A model generated the notes under the pieces. It ran no database searches. It saw only the letters and a list, made by a program, of their open reading frames with translations, and had not been told where the DNA came from. A DNA stretch of 64,000 nucleotides from Pogona vitticeps. Lineage: Eukaryota > Chordata > Lepidosauria > Squamata > Agamidae. Each line of letters begins with the position of its first letter. The stretch's first letter is position 1. Shown one piece after another: positions 1 through 11,200 of the stretch. The position numbers were made by a program, and so were the translations under genes. The stretch is taken from positions 4,456,501 through 4,520,500 of the forward strand of contig NC_135795.1 of NCBI RefSeq assembly GCF_051106095.1, written 5' to 3'.

Positions 1-218
1 AGGTGTTCACACTAAGGACAGATTTTGGGAGAGAGAGAAAAAAAATCCCACCTTTCTGGATTACCGTTCCCATAACCCCCTTAACCAATAAGGTCAGGAA
101 TCGATGTGTCATTCATATACATTAGAGGTAACATATATTGGAGGTATCTGAGAGTAGATGTACTTTCTGTCTTTCTGTCTGTGCGCCAAGCCTCAGAAAG
201 GGTTGCACTAACACAGTG

Positions 219-236
219 GTGTGTGTGTGTGTGTGT

Positions 237-276
<40 letters not shown>
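219..276. repeat. (GT)n microsatellite
   Basis: About 58 bp of GT repeat with one ATGT interruption. Confidence 0.95.
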
Positions 277-277
<1 letters not shown>

Positions 278-915
278 CAGGATTTCTTGTTCCCTTGGCC
301 CGAAGTCACCGCCAGCAGCTGCCACACGTGTCTGGGATTAAGGTGTGGGGGGGGAGAGGACACCAGGGCTCCCCCGCCAGAGAGGCGGCGCAGGGAAGCC
401 GGAGCGCGCACTGGCGCCGCTCGTATCTGTTATTCCTTCGAGATGACAAACCTCTGGCAGGCTGCCTTCCCCTCCTCGCGAGCCAGCCAGCTGCCACGGG
501 CGTGAAGGGGGTCCTTTGGCCTCTGGCTCACTCCCCGCTTGCGGATCAGCTCCCAGGGACGGACAGCGCGCGGGCCCCTTGCCCATCTCGGAGAGGGTGG
601 AGGGGTGGGTGGGGCATTTATTAAAAAGAAAAAAAATCGTGTGCTGAAGAAATTTTCTCCCACCACGAACCTCAGGCAGGCTGGATCTCCGTTGTCTGCT
701 TCTGTGGAAACAGGTTGCAAGGGGGTGCACAATCGCCTCCCCCCCCTGCACAAACCACAGAAATATGTGTGCCCCTTGGCATGTCTTGCACCCTGTAGGT
801 CTCCCTTCTGCCCTCAGGTGGCACTCCCCCATTGCCATGGCTAGGAACTGCCACTCCAGCGGTCTCTTAGAATGGAACACGGACGCAGGATTTTGCCCTT
901 TGTCTCAAGCAGCAA

Positions 916-1006
<91 letters not shown>

Positions 1007-1175
1007 CATCCATCCATCCATCCATCCATCCATCCATCCATCCATCCATCCATCCATCCATCCATCCATCCATCCACCTACCTACCTACCTACCTACCTA
1101 CCTACCTACCTACCTACCTACCTACCTACCTACCTACCTACGGGGGAAAAATCAACCACATTTAGACATTTGGGA

Positions 1176-1262
<87 letters not shown>

Positions 1263-1263
1263 T
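916..1263. repeat. Compound microsatellite (ATCT)n-(ATCC)n-(CTAC)n then (TTTC)n
   Basis: Three tetranucleotide arrays abut without a gap (about 916-1004, 1004-1075, 1076-1141), each one base different from its neighbour. After 35 bp of unique DNA comes (TTTC)n at 1177-1263. Confidence 0.95.
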
Positions 1264-1518
1264 TGGCAAAACGGGTTGCACAAACCGAACCACAAAGAGC
1301 CAGCCCAGTTCGTAATTTTTTCCCCCCTAGTTTGCAGTTCAGTTTGTGACCCTCTCGACCCAGAATCTTAGAAAACGAGGGATCTGATTCCCAGGAACCG
1401 CCTCTGTGGATGCACAAAACCTTCACACACACATCCCAGAAGAGGCGACAATCGTATGAAGAAAAGGGGAGCGAGTTTGGTGCTAAGTGAGGAGACGATG
1501 CATCTGGCCTCGTCGGTT

Positions 1519-1645
1519 TCCGACCTCGGGTCGCCCAGGTGTTTTTGGACTACAACTCCCCGAAATCCTGGCCAGCATTGCTAGTGACGAAGGTTTCTCG
1601 GAGTTTTAGTCCAGGAACATTTGAGGACCCAAGGTCGTGAACCAT
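1519..1645. mobile_element. hAT-like palindromic element, old copy
   Basis: GGACTACAACTCCC and, inverted, GGAGTTTTAGTCC, bracketed by degenerate GGGTCGCCCAGGTGTT and AACATTTGAGGACCC. It belongs to the same family as 10930. Confidence 0.55.
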
Positions 1646-2235
1646 TGGTGTCGATGATAGCAAATCACACGGGCAGTCCTGGAAACCAATGTTCCCTCCC
1701 TGGGGGACACACAGTGAGCTGCATCTCCCTTCCAAAAAAACCATTAAATTTGCAGTAGCCAGGAGTTCCACTGGCACTGAGACCCGCCTCTGCATTTTGT
1801 CTTCCCTTTCACTGCCTAGCGAACGTTGCCCAACACGCTGGAGTTGCAGCTAGGCCATAATCAGCACAACCCGATTGCAACATTAACCGGTATTGAACAA
1901 TTTTAATTCCTGTTATTGTTTTTAAGGGAAACTGTGATGCAGTTATTGAAGAATGCCCTGCTTGAGAATTGAAGATGGTTGCCAAAGCAGAAAACAAAAT
2001 GCTTTCTGTTATTATGTAGGTTGCCCTGTGCCCTGATTAACAGATCATTGCTTTCTTTCTTTCGTGGATGGCTGGAAGCATATTTGGTGGGCCACCTGTG
2101 GGCCACCGGGCTGTTCGAAGGGGCCTCCCACGGCCACGGAGGCTAACAATATGGCCTGTCCAAATTGCAGTAGGGGGGGCACAGATAAATGACCTCTGGG
2201 CTCATGTTATCCCAGAAGGGACGTATGTTCGCTGT

Positions 2236-2513
2236 CTGCCGGATTAGGATGAGAAAGAATAAAAGGTTTCATTACTTACGATTGCACAGATCAGACAGCA
2301 AAGACAAACCTGACTGCTTTCAGCAACAGACTTTTAACAGACTCTAGAGAGGGGATAAGCACTGAGCAGAAAGGCGGGGCTCTCTTTGAATTCAGAATTG
2401 GAAAGGAATGATTGGTTAATGCTGAATAGATTGACAAGTCGCCCTAGCCGGAAAAAGGTCCCTTCCAGCCACACCTCCTCCAGGCAGCAAGTTGGGTTGT
2501 AAAATCCCCAACA
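2236..2513. repeat. Solo-LTR-like family TGTTG..CAACA, partial copy 1
   Basis: Right half only, ending GGTTGTAAAATCCCCAACA. It shares GACTGCTTTCAGCAACA, GCAGAAAGGCG and GATTGGTTAATGCTG with the copies at 4270 and 49173. Old and broken. Confidence 0.6.
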
Positions 2514-3024
2514 GAGATAACGGTCTGTTTGAAGCTAACCTGTATTTCGGTGTCCGGTGGCTCAGGGTTTAAACCTGTTTAAAATATTAGTGGCTCAGAA
2601 ATGCATTAAATCAGAGCGCCAGGAAAAATTGCCTTTTTTGGGCAGGAGCTCCTGAAATCCTCCTGCCGGCTTGTAGCTCTTGTGCAACTTTAATGAAGAG
2701 CAGAGGTGTGCTCTGGTCCCTGATTCGGTTTGGAGGGCTTTAGGATGAATCCCAGTTTGGAAACTCCAGCGATTTCTCCCCCCCCCCCCCATTTCAGTTT
2801 GATTTCTGACCCGGATGCAGACTGATTGGTGGAAAGCCTCCCACAGACGCGTGTTGGAAAACCAGAACAGCTATAATTTTAAAAACTTGATAGGAACGTA
2901 TGTGAACATCGGAGGCGTGATGGATTCTTAAGAGAGGAATAAATCTATTAGATTAGATTTCGGACAGTTAACTTGAGAAGTTTGGCTGCCAGATCCTTTT
3001 AAGATATGCTTTTTTAAAAAAAGA
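2514..3024. other. Unclassified DNA
   Basis: No gene, RNA or repeat recognised. A C-homopolymer run lies near 2780-2790. Confidence 0.5.
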
Positions 3025-3740
3025 TCTGAGAGTACAATTGCACTGTTGAAATAGATCAGGTGAGGGATTGGGGTTTTTGAATTCAGTTTAAAGTCATGTG
3101 GTAGCCACATGGTTTTCGGTCGGTGTGTGCATCCCCTTGGGATAACCTTTAGTCCGTTTTTAAACTGTGTTGCATATTGATTGAGGGGGTTAAATGGATT
3201 TTTTAATTAAGTGTATTTGAGGCTTAGCTCTGCACCCTCCCTTCCTCCCGCTGGCTGCCTCTCACAGCCACTAACCACTGCTGTTATGATCTTTTTTAAA
3301 AAAAATCTTGCAAACTGAAATAGTGCTAGAACAGAATGGCAGATAGGGAAAAAAATGAAAACAGGGCTGAAACTTAGGCTGGAGCTGAAACTGACTAGGT
3401 TGGTGAAGGAGGGAGACACCTATCCAGGGGTGAAACTGACTAGGGAGGGATGGAGACAGTGAGCTGGGGCGGAAATTGACTAGGCACGCCGGTGAGTGGC
3501 AAACCCCTCAGACACAATTTACATCCACAGAGATGTTCACACACGCCAAAATGATTCAGAATAGTTTCCCATCCGAACTAAAATAAATGACTGGCCTGGC
3601 GAAAGAGTGAAACAGCTCGCTTCCCATCACAACAACACTATCCCCTGTCAAAACAATCTGGGCTTCCATGTGTGTTATGCGGTCACTTCTTAAACAACTG
3701 ATTTCAAACATGCTAAACCCAATTCAAAGACAGAGTGAAC
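3025..3740. repeat. Unclassified long repeat, left copy
   Basis: It matches 35690-36520 in order and orientation: GTTTAAAGTCATGTGG..GCCACATGGTTTT, CTGGCTGCCTCTCACAGCCAC, GACACAATTTACATC and ATTTCAAACATGCTAAACCC. No coding sense was found. Confidence 0.6.
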
Positions 3741-4269
3741 ATTCCTCCCATATACCCACTCTCTGAGACTACTGATGCTATGTCTGATTCAGTTTGTCTC
3801 CCAGAGTCAAATCAACTTGTAAATTTCGTCTTGCTTTGCCCTCCAACCAAATCTGGCCATTCCAGATTAATCCCGACATCATACAAATTGATCCAAATTT
3901 GAGCTTCAGATGCAAATCGGATGCAAAGCCCTAATCAAGAATCATGCTGCCTCTAATCCGGGTGATAGCATCTCTTCTTCAAGTGGCCAATTAATGAATC
4001 AGGCTTATCATTTTTGATGCCCTTTTGTAAACAGATGGCCATTTGGGGCTCTGTAGGTGCTCCATCGCAGGGCTCATCATAAAAGCCCAGACTTAAGACG
4101 AGGCTGGTGGTTTTCTTGAGGACTGCCTCACTGCTAAAGGATTAGCAGAAGCCAGAATTCTCAATTTTATTCCATTTCTGCAAATCTCGATCTGGCTTTT
4201 CTTCCCATTCTGTCCCAGTGTAGGGATGCAAGACTGTTGGCGTTTTTTTTTAAACTCCTGCATCGAAAG

Positions 4270-4668
4270 GTTGCAGAGGTTTGATTTTTGGTTAAATTCT
4301 TTTAGCTGCAAAGCGGAAGTGCAGGGATTCACAGAGCAAAATAGCTCTAAGTTCCCCAGAGTAGTCCACCCCCTTTCTCATCATCTGGCACTTACAGTCT
4401 CAATAACTCACTCTGAGACATTAGCAGCAGAAAGAATTAAAAAAACACCATTTCTTTACTTACAGATCAACAGCAAATTGACAAGCGTAACTGCTTTCAG
4501 CAACATACTTTAACAGAAGAGTTAGAACACTGAGCAGAAAGGCGAAGCTGTTTTTGAGTTCAGAGGCAGGAGGGAACAATTGGTTAATGATGGATAGATT
4601 GACAGTTACCCCAACCTAGAAAAATCCCTCCCACCCACACCTCCTCCCAACAAGGAATGTGTAAACTT
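4270..4668. repeat. Solo-LTR-like family TGTTG..CAACA, copy 2
   Basis: It spans GTTGCAGAGGTTTGATTTTTG to CCTCCTCCCAACAAG and includes TTCACAGAGCAAAATAGCTC, ACAGTCTCAATAACTCAC and AATTGGTTAATGATGGATAG. It lies just upstream of the first SEPTIN12 coding exon. Confidence 0.6.
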
Positions 4669-5020
4669 TTTTTTGCCTAAACAGTGCGCCTGTTCTCCTA
4701 CTCTCCCTCATGGTCTCCATTTATTTACTCTTTGAACCCAACAACCACATCTTCCTCAGTGGATCTGGGCATAGTTTTTCAACGATACACATTTTAGTCC
4801 ATGGCATCTTGACAATGTGTGGATAAATTATGTGTGCTCTCATTAACCCATCCAAGTTCTCTGTCTGGAGGAAGTCAAACAAGAGGGGAACTAAATCACA
4901 GTGGCCTTTTCTTCTCCTCTTAGAAGTCTCGTTGCAGAAGAAGAAGTGGTGGGTGGTGGGAGAAAGGAACCGCTGTCCCATCTGTAATCTCCTTTTCTCT
5001 TGTCTCTCTTCCGCTTCCAG

Positions 5021-5209
5021 AGCATCAGCCGGAGCTTCAGCCGCTGAGCATGGAGGAGCAGCCAGCTCGAGAGCCGCTCTCCCGAGAGGCTCCTGCCCTC
5101 AGCACCGGCGACCGGGAACTCTTCGGTTACGTGGGGATCGAGGCCGTGCTGGACCAGATGCGTCTCAAGACCATGAAAAATGGCTTTGAATTCAACATCA
5201 TGGTGGTCG
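5021..5209 (+). CDS. SEPTIN12: SEPTIN12 exon with start codon (5' UTR 5021-5049, coding 5050-5209)
   Basis: A pyrimidine-rich tract ending in TTCCGCTTCCAG sets the acceptor at 5020, so at least one noncoding exon lies further upstream. The ATG at 5050 opens a frame of 53 codons plus one base, ending in GFEFNIMVV before donor GTGAGC at 5210. The N-terminal 25 residues are poorly conserved, and the conserved septin start is [13 protein letters not shown]. Confidence 0.93.
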
Positions 5210-8200
5210 GTGAGCACTGGCGCCCCCTCTGTCCAGTCCAAGGGCTTGGAGAAGTCACAGGCAGAGCGGCCTCCACCCGAGTAGGGCCGGCCCTAATGTT
5301 AGGCAGAGGGACGTGGCCCGATCCTGGCTCTCAAGGAAGAAAGTTAGATGCTTTGTTGACTGAGGTTCTATTTTTCCCCCACTGAGATTTTCTGCCTCTA
5401 GTGCCCAGTTCGTTCGGCAGACCTCAGGTGTCCTTGGCCTTTACTTGGGAAGTAGGGATAGCCTCAGGCAGCAAAATAGATTGGGCAACATCTACATTTT
5501 CACCCATGTGAGATGGGTGAGGCCGGTGCAGAGCTGGGATCGAGTCCTGGAGCTTAGAAAGAACAGATACACTCACGTGCAGCCTAGCGGTCCAAATGAG
5601 GCTTACTCCCAAGTAGACATGCAGGATTGAGCTGTGTTTTGGGCACTTGGCAAGGTCCTCTGCTATAAAACAGCCCTTCCTAAATTGAAATATTGGCTCT
5701 CCCTTCCACCTATCCTCCATCTTATCATATAGAAGGTGCAGGGACTCACATTAACCTGGATTTGCCACCCTCGATGCTAGAAATTCTCCCCTATCCCAGT
5801 CGCCGAGTGCACTCTGCACTTGCTCAGGGGCAATGTCACCTGCCCTCGAGTCTTCTAGAGCCGACCACTGGCATTTCAGACAGATGCCAGGGCTAAGAAA
5901 ACAGCAGCTATATTTCAGCACGAACTTTCATGGACAAGTCCACTGCCTCAGATATAAGCCACGACAGCCAGTGACTCCAGTCCCGGGGTGGCTGCAAATC
6001 CACTCCGTGTTTTAGTCAGCTCTTTATAGGAGTTATCAAAAGTGCTGAACCTATTTGGGGGAAAAGGGCTAAATAACAGGGTGAGCGCCTCTAAGTAAAG
6101 GTAAAGGTAAAGGTTCCCCTTGACAATTTTTGTCCAGTCGTGTCCGACTCTAGGGGGTGGCACTCATCCCACTCTTCAAGCCATAGAGCCAGCGTTTTGC
6201 CCGAAGACAATCTTTCCATGGTCACATGGCCAGTGCGACTTAGACACGGAACGCCTCTAAAGTGCAGACTAAAAGCCGGAGCAGATCCACAACACACATG
6301 AAACAGGAGTCCCTCACTGGGCTTTAAGCCAACAGATGCCCCCAAGAAACGAAACCATCTCCTCTAGTGTTGCTCACCGAGAGAGAGAGAGAGAGAGAGA
6401 TGTGACGTTTTCTCCTCTGGGAATCCGCAGCTGCCTCCCAACGTCTCATCCCTTTCCTAGCAACCTCGTGCCCTTTCCCACCCTCAGCCCTCCGAGGTCC
6501 CCCTTTTCCTCATCCCCCTCCCAAATTTCAGGCAAAGCCCCAGGATAGAGCTCGCCTCTGAAGCCCCGACCTTCGGATGCGTTCGGCAATAAATATTTCC
6601 CAGATCAAAAGCTGGCGTCCCTGGTGGGGATGCCAGAAAGTAATCCCATGTAAGAAGGAGGGTTTTTATTTGGGGTCAGAAATCTCCTCCAGGAAGGGGA
6701 AGCAAGGAGGATTAAGGGGATGACATGCTTAAAGGGCCGAAGCAAAGGCAGGAACAAGCGAGGAGCCCCATCCGTCTCCAGGGTGAGCTTGCAACTCCAG
6801 GCAGAGTCAGTAGGACAGGTGCAAAGACAAGACCCCTTCCTAGATGTTTTTCCCCCCAAAGGATTTTATCTACAAGATGAACAGCTTTCCAGCGAAAGAG
6901 ATGGATTTGAGACATCAAGGGGCGTTGAGCCTAGAGAAGAGGGGGATTGGCAGGGGGAAAAAACCCAGGCATCTTACACTGCAGCTCAGAACAAATGTGT
7001 GTTATCTCTTCGGCTGGCCCAGAGGAGGAAGATTTTTTTAAAAAAGAGTGCATTCGTCACAAGAAACTAACGCTGGACTGTGTGATAGATACCCTTGCCA
7101 GGATTCATTCCAACCGCAGGAAAGCTACAGAACCCACCTTCGGAGGGACCTTTTCTTTTTCCAAGTTTCTAGTCCTTATTAGCTACAAACATACGTCAGC
7201 TGGGAAGTGTATGGGGTGAAGCCTGCTAAGATCTCTGGAGCCAGAACGGGGTGGAAAATGTGATTTTTTTTCATCATAACTTCATGATTTTTGCATAACC
7301 TAGCAGAAGTAGGGCAAACGATCAGTCATGAACACTCCCTGGACAACTGCAATGGCGCAGATCCCTCCTCGGACATATTAGGGCCAACGTACGTTTGAAG
7401 CAATTTGATGGTGCAGGACTGGGGAGAAGCAGTGGATCTTAGATACAGTAGGATCCCCGTATCTGCAGGATCAGTATCCACTGATGCACTTACTCACAGT
7501 CTGAAAATATTAAAAGAAAAAAAAATCCTAGAAATAGAGATTTCTAAAGGTGAAGTGACCAGAACTGGCCACTAGAGAGAGCCAGAGGCCATGCTATGTA
7601 CAGTGGTGCCTCGCTAGACAGTTACCCCGCATGACAGTTTTTTCGCTAGACATTGACTTTTAAACAGCGATTCCTATGGGGGAATTTCGCTGGACAATGT
7701 TTGGTCCCTGCTTCGCAAATCGATTTTTGCTGGACAACGATTTTGACAGCTCCCTCTGTGCTTGCAAAACGGGTGTTTTTGGGACCTAAGCTTCGCAAGA
7801 CAGCTATTTAAACAGCTGATCGGCAGTTCGCAAAGCGGCTTTCCTATGGCTGATCTTCGCTAGATAATGACAATTCTTCCCTATTGGAACGCTTATTAAA
7901 CAGGTTTCTATGCATTCCAGTGGGGAAATGCTTTTCGCTAGACGATGATTTTGCTAAACAGCGATTTCAGTGGAACAGATTATCATCGTCTAGCGAGGCA
8001 CCATTGTATAGTGTTGGCTAGAGAAATGCATTTCTAGGATGTCATTACTAGAACTGGCCTCTCGGGGGAGCCAGAGACCATGCTGTGTATCAGGTTTGCT
8101 ATTAAAATATTGTTCATTATAATCTGCCTTTTCCAACATCCACAGGGTGGGGGCCTTGGAACCGTGGATATGGGGGTCCTACTCTATACTTATGGCATCT

Positions 8201-11200
8201 TTTGTTTGCCCTTTTCTACGAGCCTCCAAAGGGATGTACTGAGGTTTGGAGCGACATGGGTGTAAAAGTCGGATGCAGGAAATGAACCCTGCCCATCCCT
8301 GGGAATCTAAAGGCCCTTTCCTCCACCCCCATGGACCACACTGAAAGAGTCTGTGTCACCTTGGGAAGGATGGAACCACGGGTCCTACCCTGACTCTCAA
8401 AAGGAACCTTCTCTTCACCCAGTCGGGTTTTGATTTCTCCAAACTGGGCCACAGGACGCCTGGAACGGCCACCCTCCGGATCCTTCCTGCACTGCCAACA
8501 GAATCCGGCGAATGCTCTGTTTTTTTTTTTTTTTTTTAGATCTTTGCAAGCCAGGAAAGGGGGGAATGGAATCCCAGCTGCAACATTTTGACCTTTTGGA
8601 GAAGCTGAACATCTGGTTTCAATCCATCCACGCACACAGACACACACCTATATACGTGGTGAAGTTTTTGAACTTAAAAGGGTGTAATAGGTTGGGGGGG
8701 TTATGGGGTGGAGGTGCTTGTAACAGGGAGAGGAAAAACCCCTTCAAACCAGATAAGATGTCTTTGGGGGAAAGTTTGAAGCCAACAAGGAAGAGGCAAA
8801 GAGAGGCCCAGAACGGTTTGGTTTCTCCCCCTTTTTAAAAACAACAACACTGTTTTGTTTTTTTTGCCTCTTAAACAAAGATCTCAGTCTGGACCAACGA
8901 ATGGCCCGGGTCATGGTTTCCACGCTGCTCCCTCCCTCTTCAGTTGTAAATCGCTAATAACATTTCATTTATGACGTAAGTAAAATGAGCAACTTGAGAT
9001 CATTTCCAAGTCGGCAAGCTTCAGGGCTCCACGTGACCCTTCGTAGGCAATAAAACGAAGAGTTGCCTCCCATTCTGTTTCAAATAATTCTGCCTTTGTC
9101 CACAAACGGGCGAATTTCTACACTCGCAGACGTTGGCACAAGAGAATAAGCATAATGGGAGGTGGGGTTGTTATGTGCCATCAATTCACCTCCGACCTAT
9201 GCCAACCCCGTGAATGAGCCCTCTCCAAAATGTCCGGTCTTCCACACGGCCCTGCTCAGCTCTTGCAAACTCAAGCCTGTGGCTTCTTTTAGGGAATTAA
9301 TCCATCTCGTGTTTGGTCTTCCTCTTTTCCTGCTGCTTTCAACCTTTCCCAACGTTAGTGTCTTTTCCAGAGAATCCCGCCTTCTCAGGATGTGCCCAAA
9401 GTAGGGCAGCCTCAGTTTCAACACTTTTTGCCTCCAGAGAGAGTTCGGGCTGGATTTGATCTGGGACCTGCTGGTTCATCTTTATGACAGTCTGGGGTAC
9501 AGTGGTGCCTCGCTAGACAGTTACCCCGCGTGACAGTTTTTTCGCTAGACATTGACTTTTTGCGATCGCTATAGCGATTCTCAAAACAGTGATTCCTATG
9601 GGGGGGTTTCACTGGACAATGTTTTGTCCCTGCTTCGCAAACCGATTTTCGCTAGATGACGATTTGCTTTTCGCTAGACAGCGATTTCAGTGGAATGGAT
9701 TATCATCGTCTAGCGAGGCACCACTGTATCTGCAAAGCTCATCTCCAGCACCACATTTCAAATGAATCGTTCCCCCCCCCCTTTCATATTTCTTTACTGT
9801 AATGGAGGTATTATAATCTTCACCTCGTGGGAAACACAGTGCTTCTGTTCCACATACTTCCAGGAGTAACACTGCCATGAGCTTCCATCCAGAATGGTCC
9901 CGTTCCATTCCATTCTTTCTTAAAAATATATATATTTCTCTTCCTCTTGGCTTTAGCAGGTTTGCTCTTCCCACCCACTGCCTGCCCATCCCTTCCTGCT
10001 CTTCGCCCCCCAGCGACTGTCCCCTTGACGCAGGTGGGGCCAAAGGTGAGGAGAAGTTAATATCCCGAAGGAGAAAGATCTGAAAAGGGCCCAAGGAGCG
10101 TTTATGAGATCCACACCTCCTCTGTTCTGGGCCAGCTGAAGCCGAAGGATTTCAAGGCGCTGTCAAGCAAACAGAGCAACAACTTGGATTAGAACAGAAT
10201 AAGCAGCTAATTTCCCCCCCTGGGATTCTTGTGATTGATGGTGAGGGGGGGACGCAGATATTTTTCTCTGTGGGAAGATGATCCCCTGCTCCTGAGAAGG
10301 TCTTCCAGCCTCTAGCAAGGCCTAGTTCACCCACGCAGAAGTGGGGAGAAGACAAAGCGTTTTTCCAGACTGGACGTTAAGGAGTATTGATCGCATTTGA
10401 GGTGCCCTACTAGGGTTGCCGAAGCTGGCCGAGAAAATTCCTGGACGGCTTTCTTCCCAAGAAACCAAGATCAACCTCTGAAGCAGAAAAGATAGCCCTC
10501 TGGAAAAATGTCCATCCATCTCTCCTATGGCTCTGGGACTGAACGTCAGTGGTACATCACAACTAGAGTAGACTCATTGAATCAGTGGGGATTTGGTGAG
10601 TCAACACCTCTGTAAGTTCTACTGAATCAACGGACCTACGCTGGTTGCAACTTACGACTGGATTTCAGTCAACCTATGCCTTTGTTTCCTTGGTGTTAAA
10701 TCACTGTGGTCGTTCTATATCTTGTCACCGTCAATAGCCCCACACAGCCGGTGTCAATAGTGGAATCCTAATATGCATAAAATGGGTCTTCTGGGATGAA
10801 GCTGAGGGGGGGGGGACGGTTCTAGTCTTCCCACCTGAAGGAGCTTTCCAGTATGTGATGTCACGCCAACATTTGCCCAAATTGGTGTGATCCAGGTCTT
10901 GTTCATTTAAATCTCAGAATCGTCTCCCTCAATGGTTCCCAACCTTGGGTCCCCAGATGTTCTTGGACTACTCCTCCCAAAAATCCCAGCCAGCCCAGCG
11001 AGTGGTGAAGGCTTTGAGTTCAAGAACATCTGGAGACCCAAGGTTGGGAACGGCTGATCTACTGTATCTTCAGCTTCCTTCAAGGAATTCCAAGTGGAGT
11101 GTGCTCGCTTCTCATTTCCTCCTCGCAACAAAGCTGTGAGATACAGTCGGACCCCTGTATCCATGGGGGAATCGGTTTCAAGCCGTACCACGGACGGTGG

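Noticed and set aside
765-1349. Frames of repeated YLSI, HPSI and FLSF units
   Set aside because: They are translations of tetranucleotide microsatellites. A repeat without a stop stays open in every frame and carries no coding evidence.
5210-5385. Read-through extension of the first septin frame into a 111-codon product
   Set aside because: The extension passes a consensus donor (GTGAGC at 5210), and the conserved P-loop continues only in the exon at 11526.
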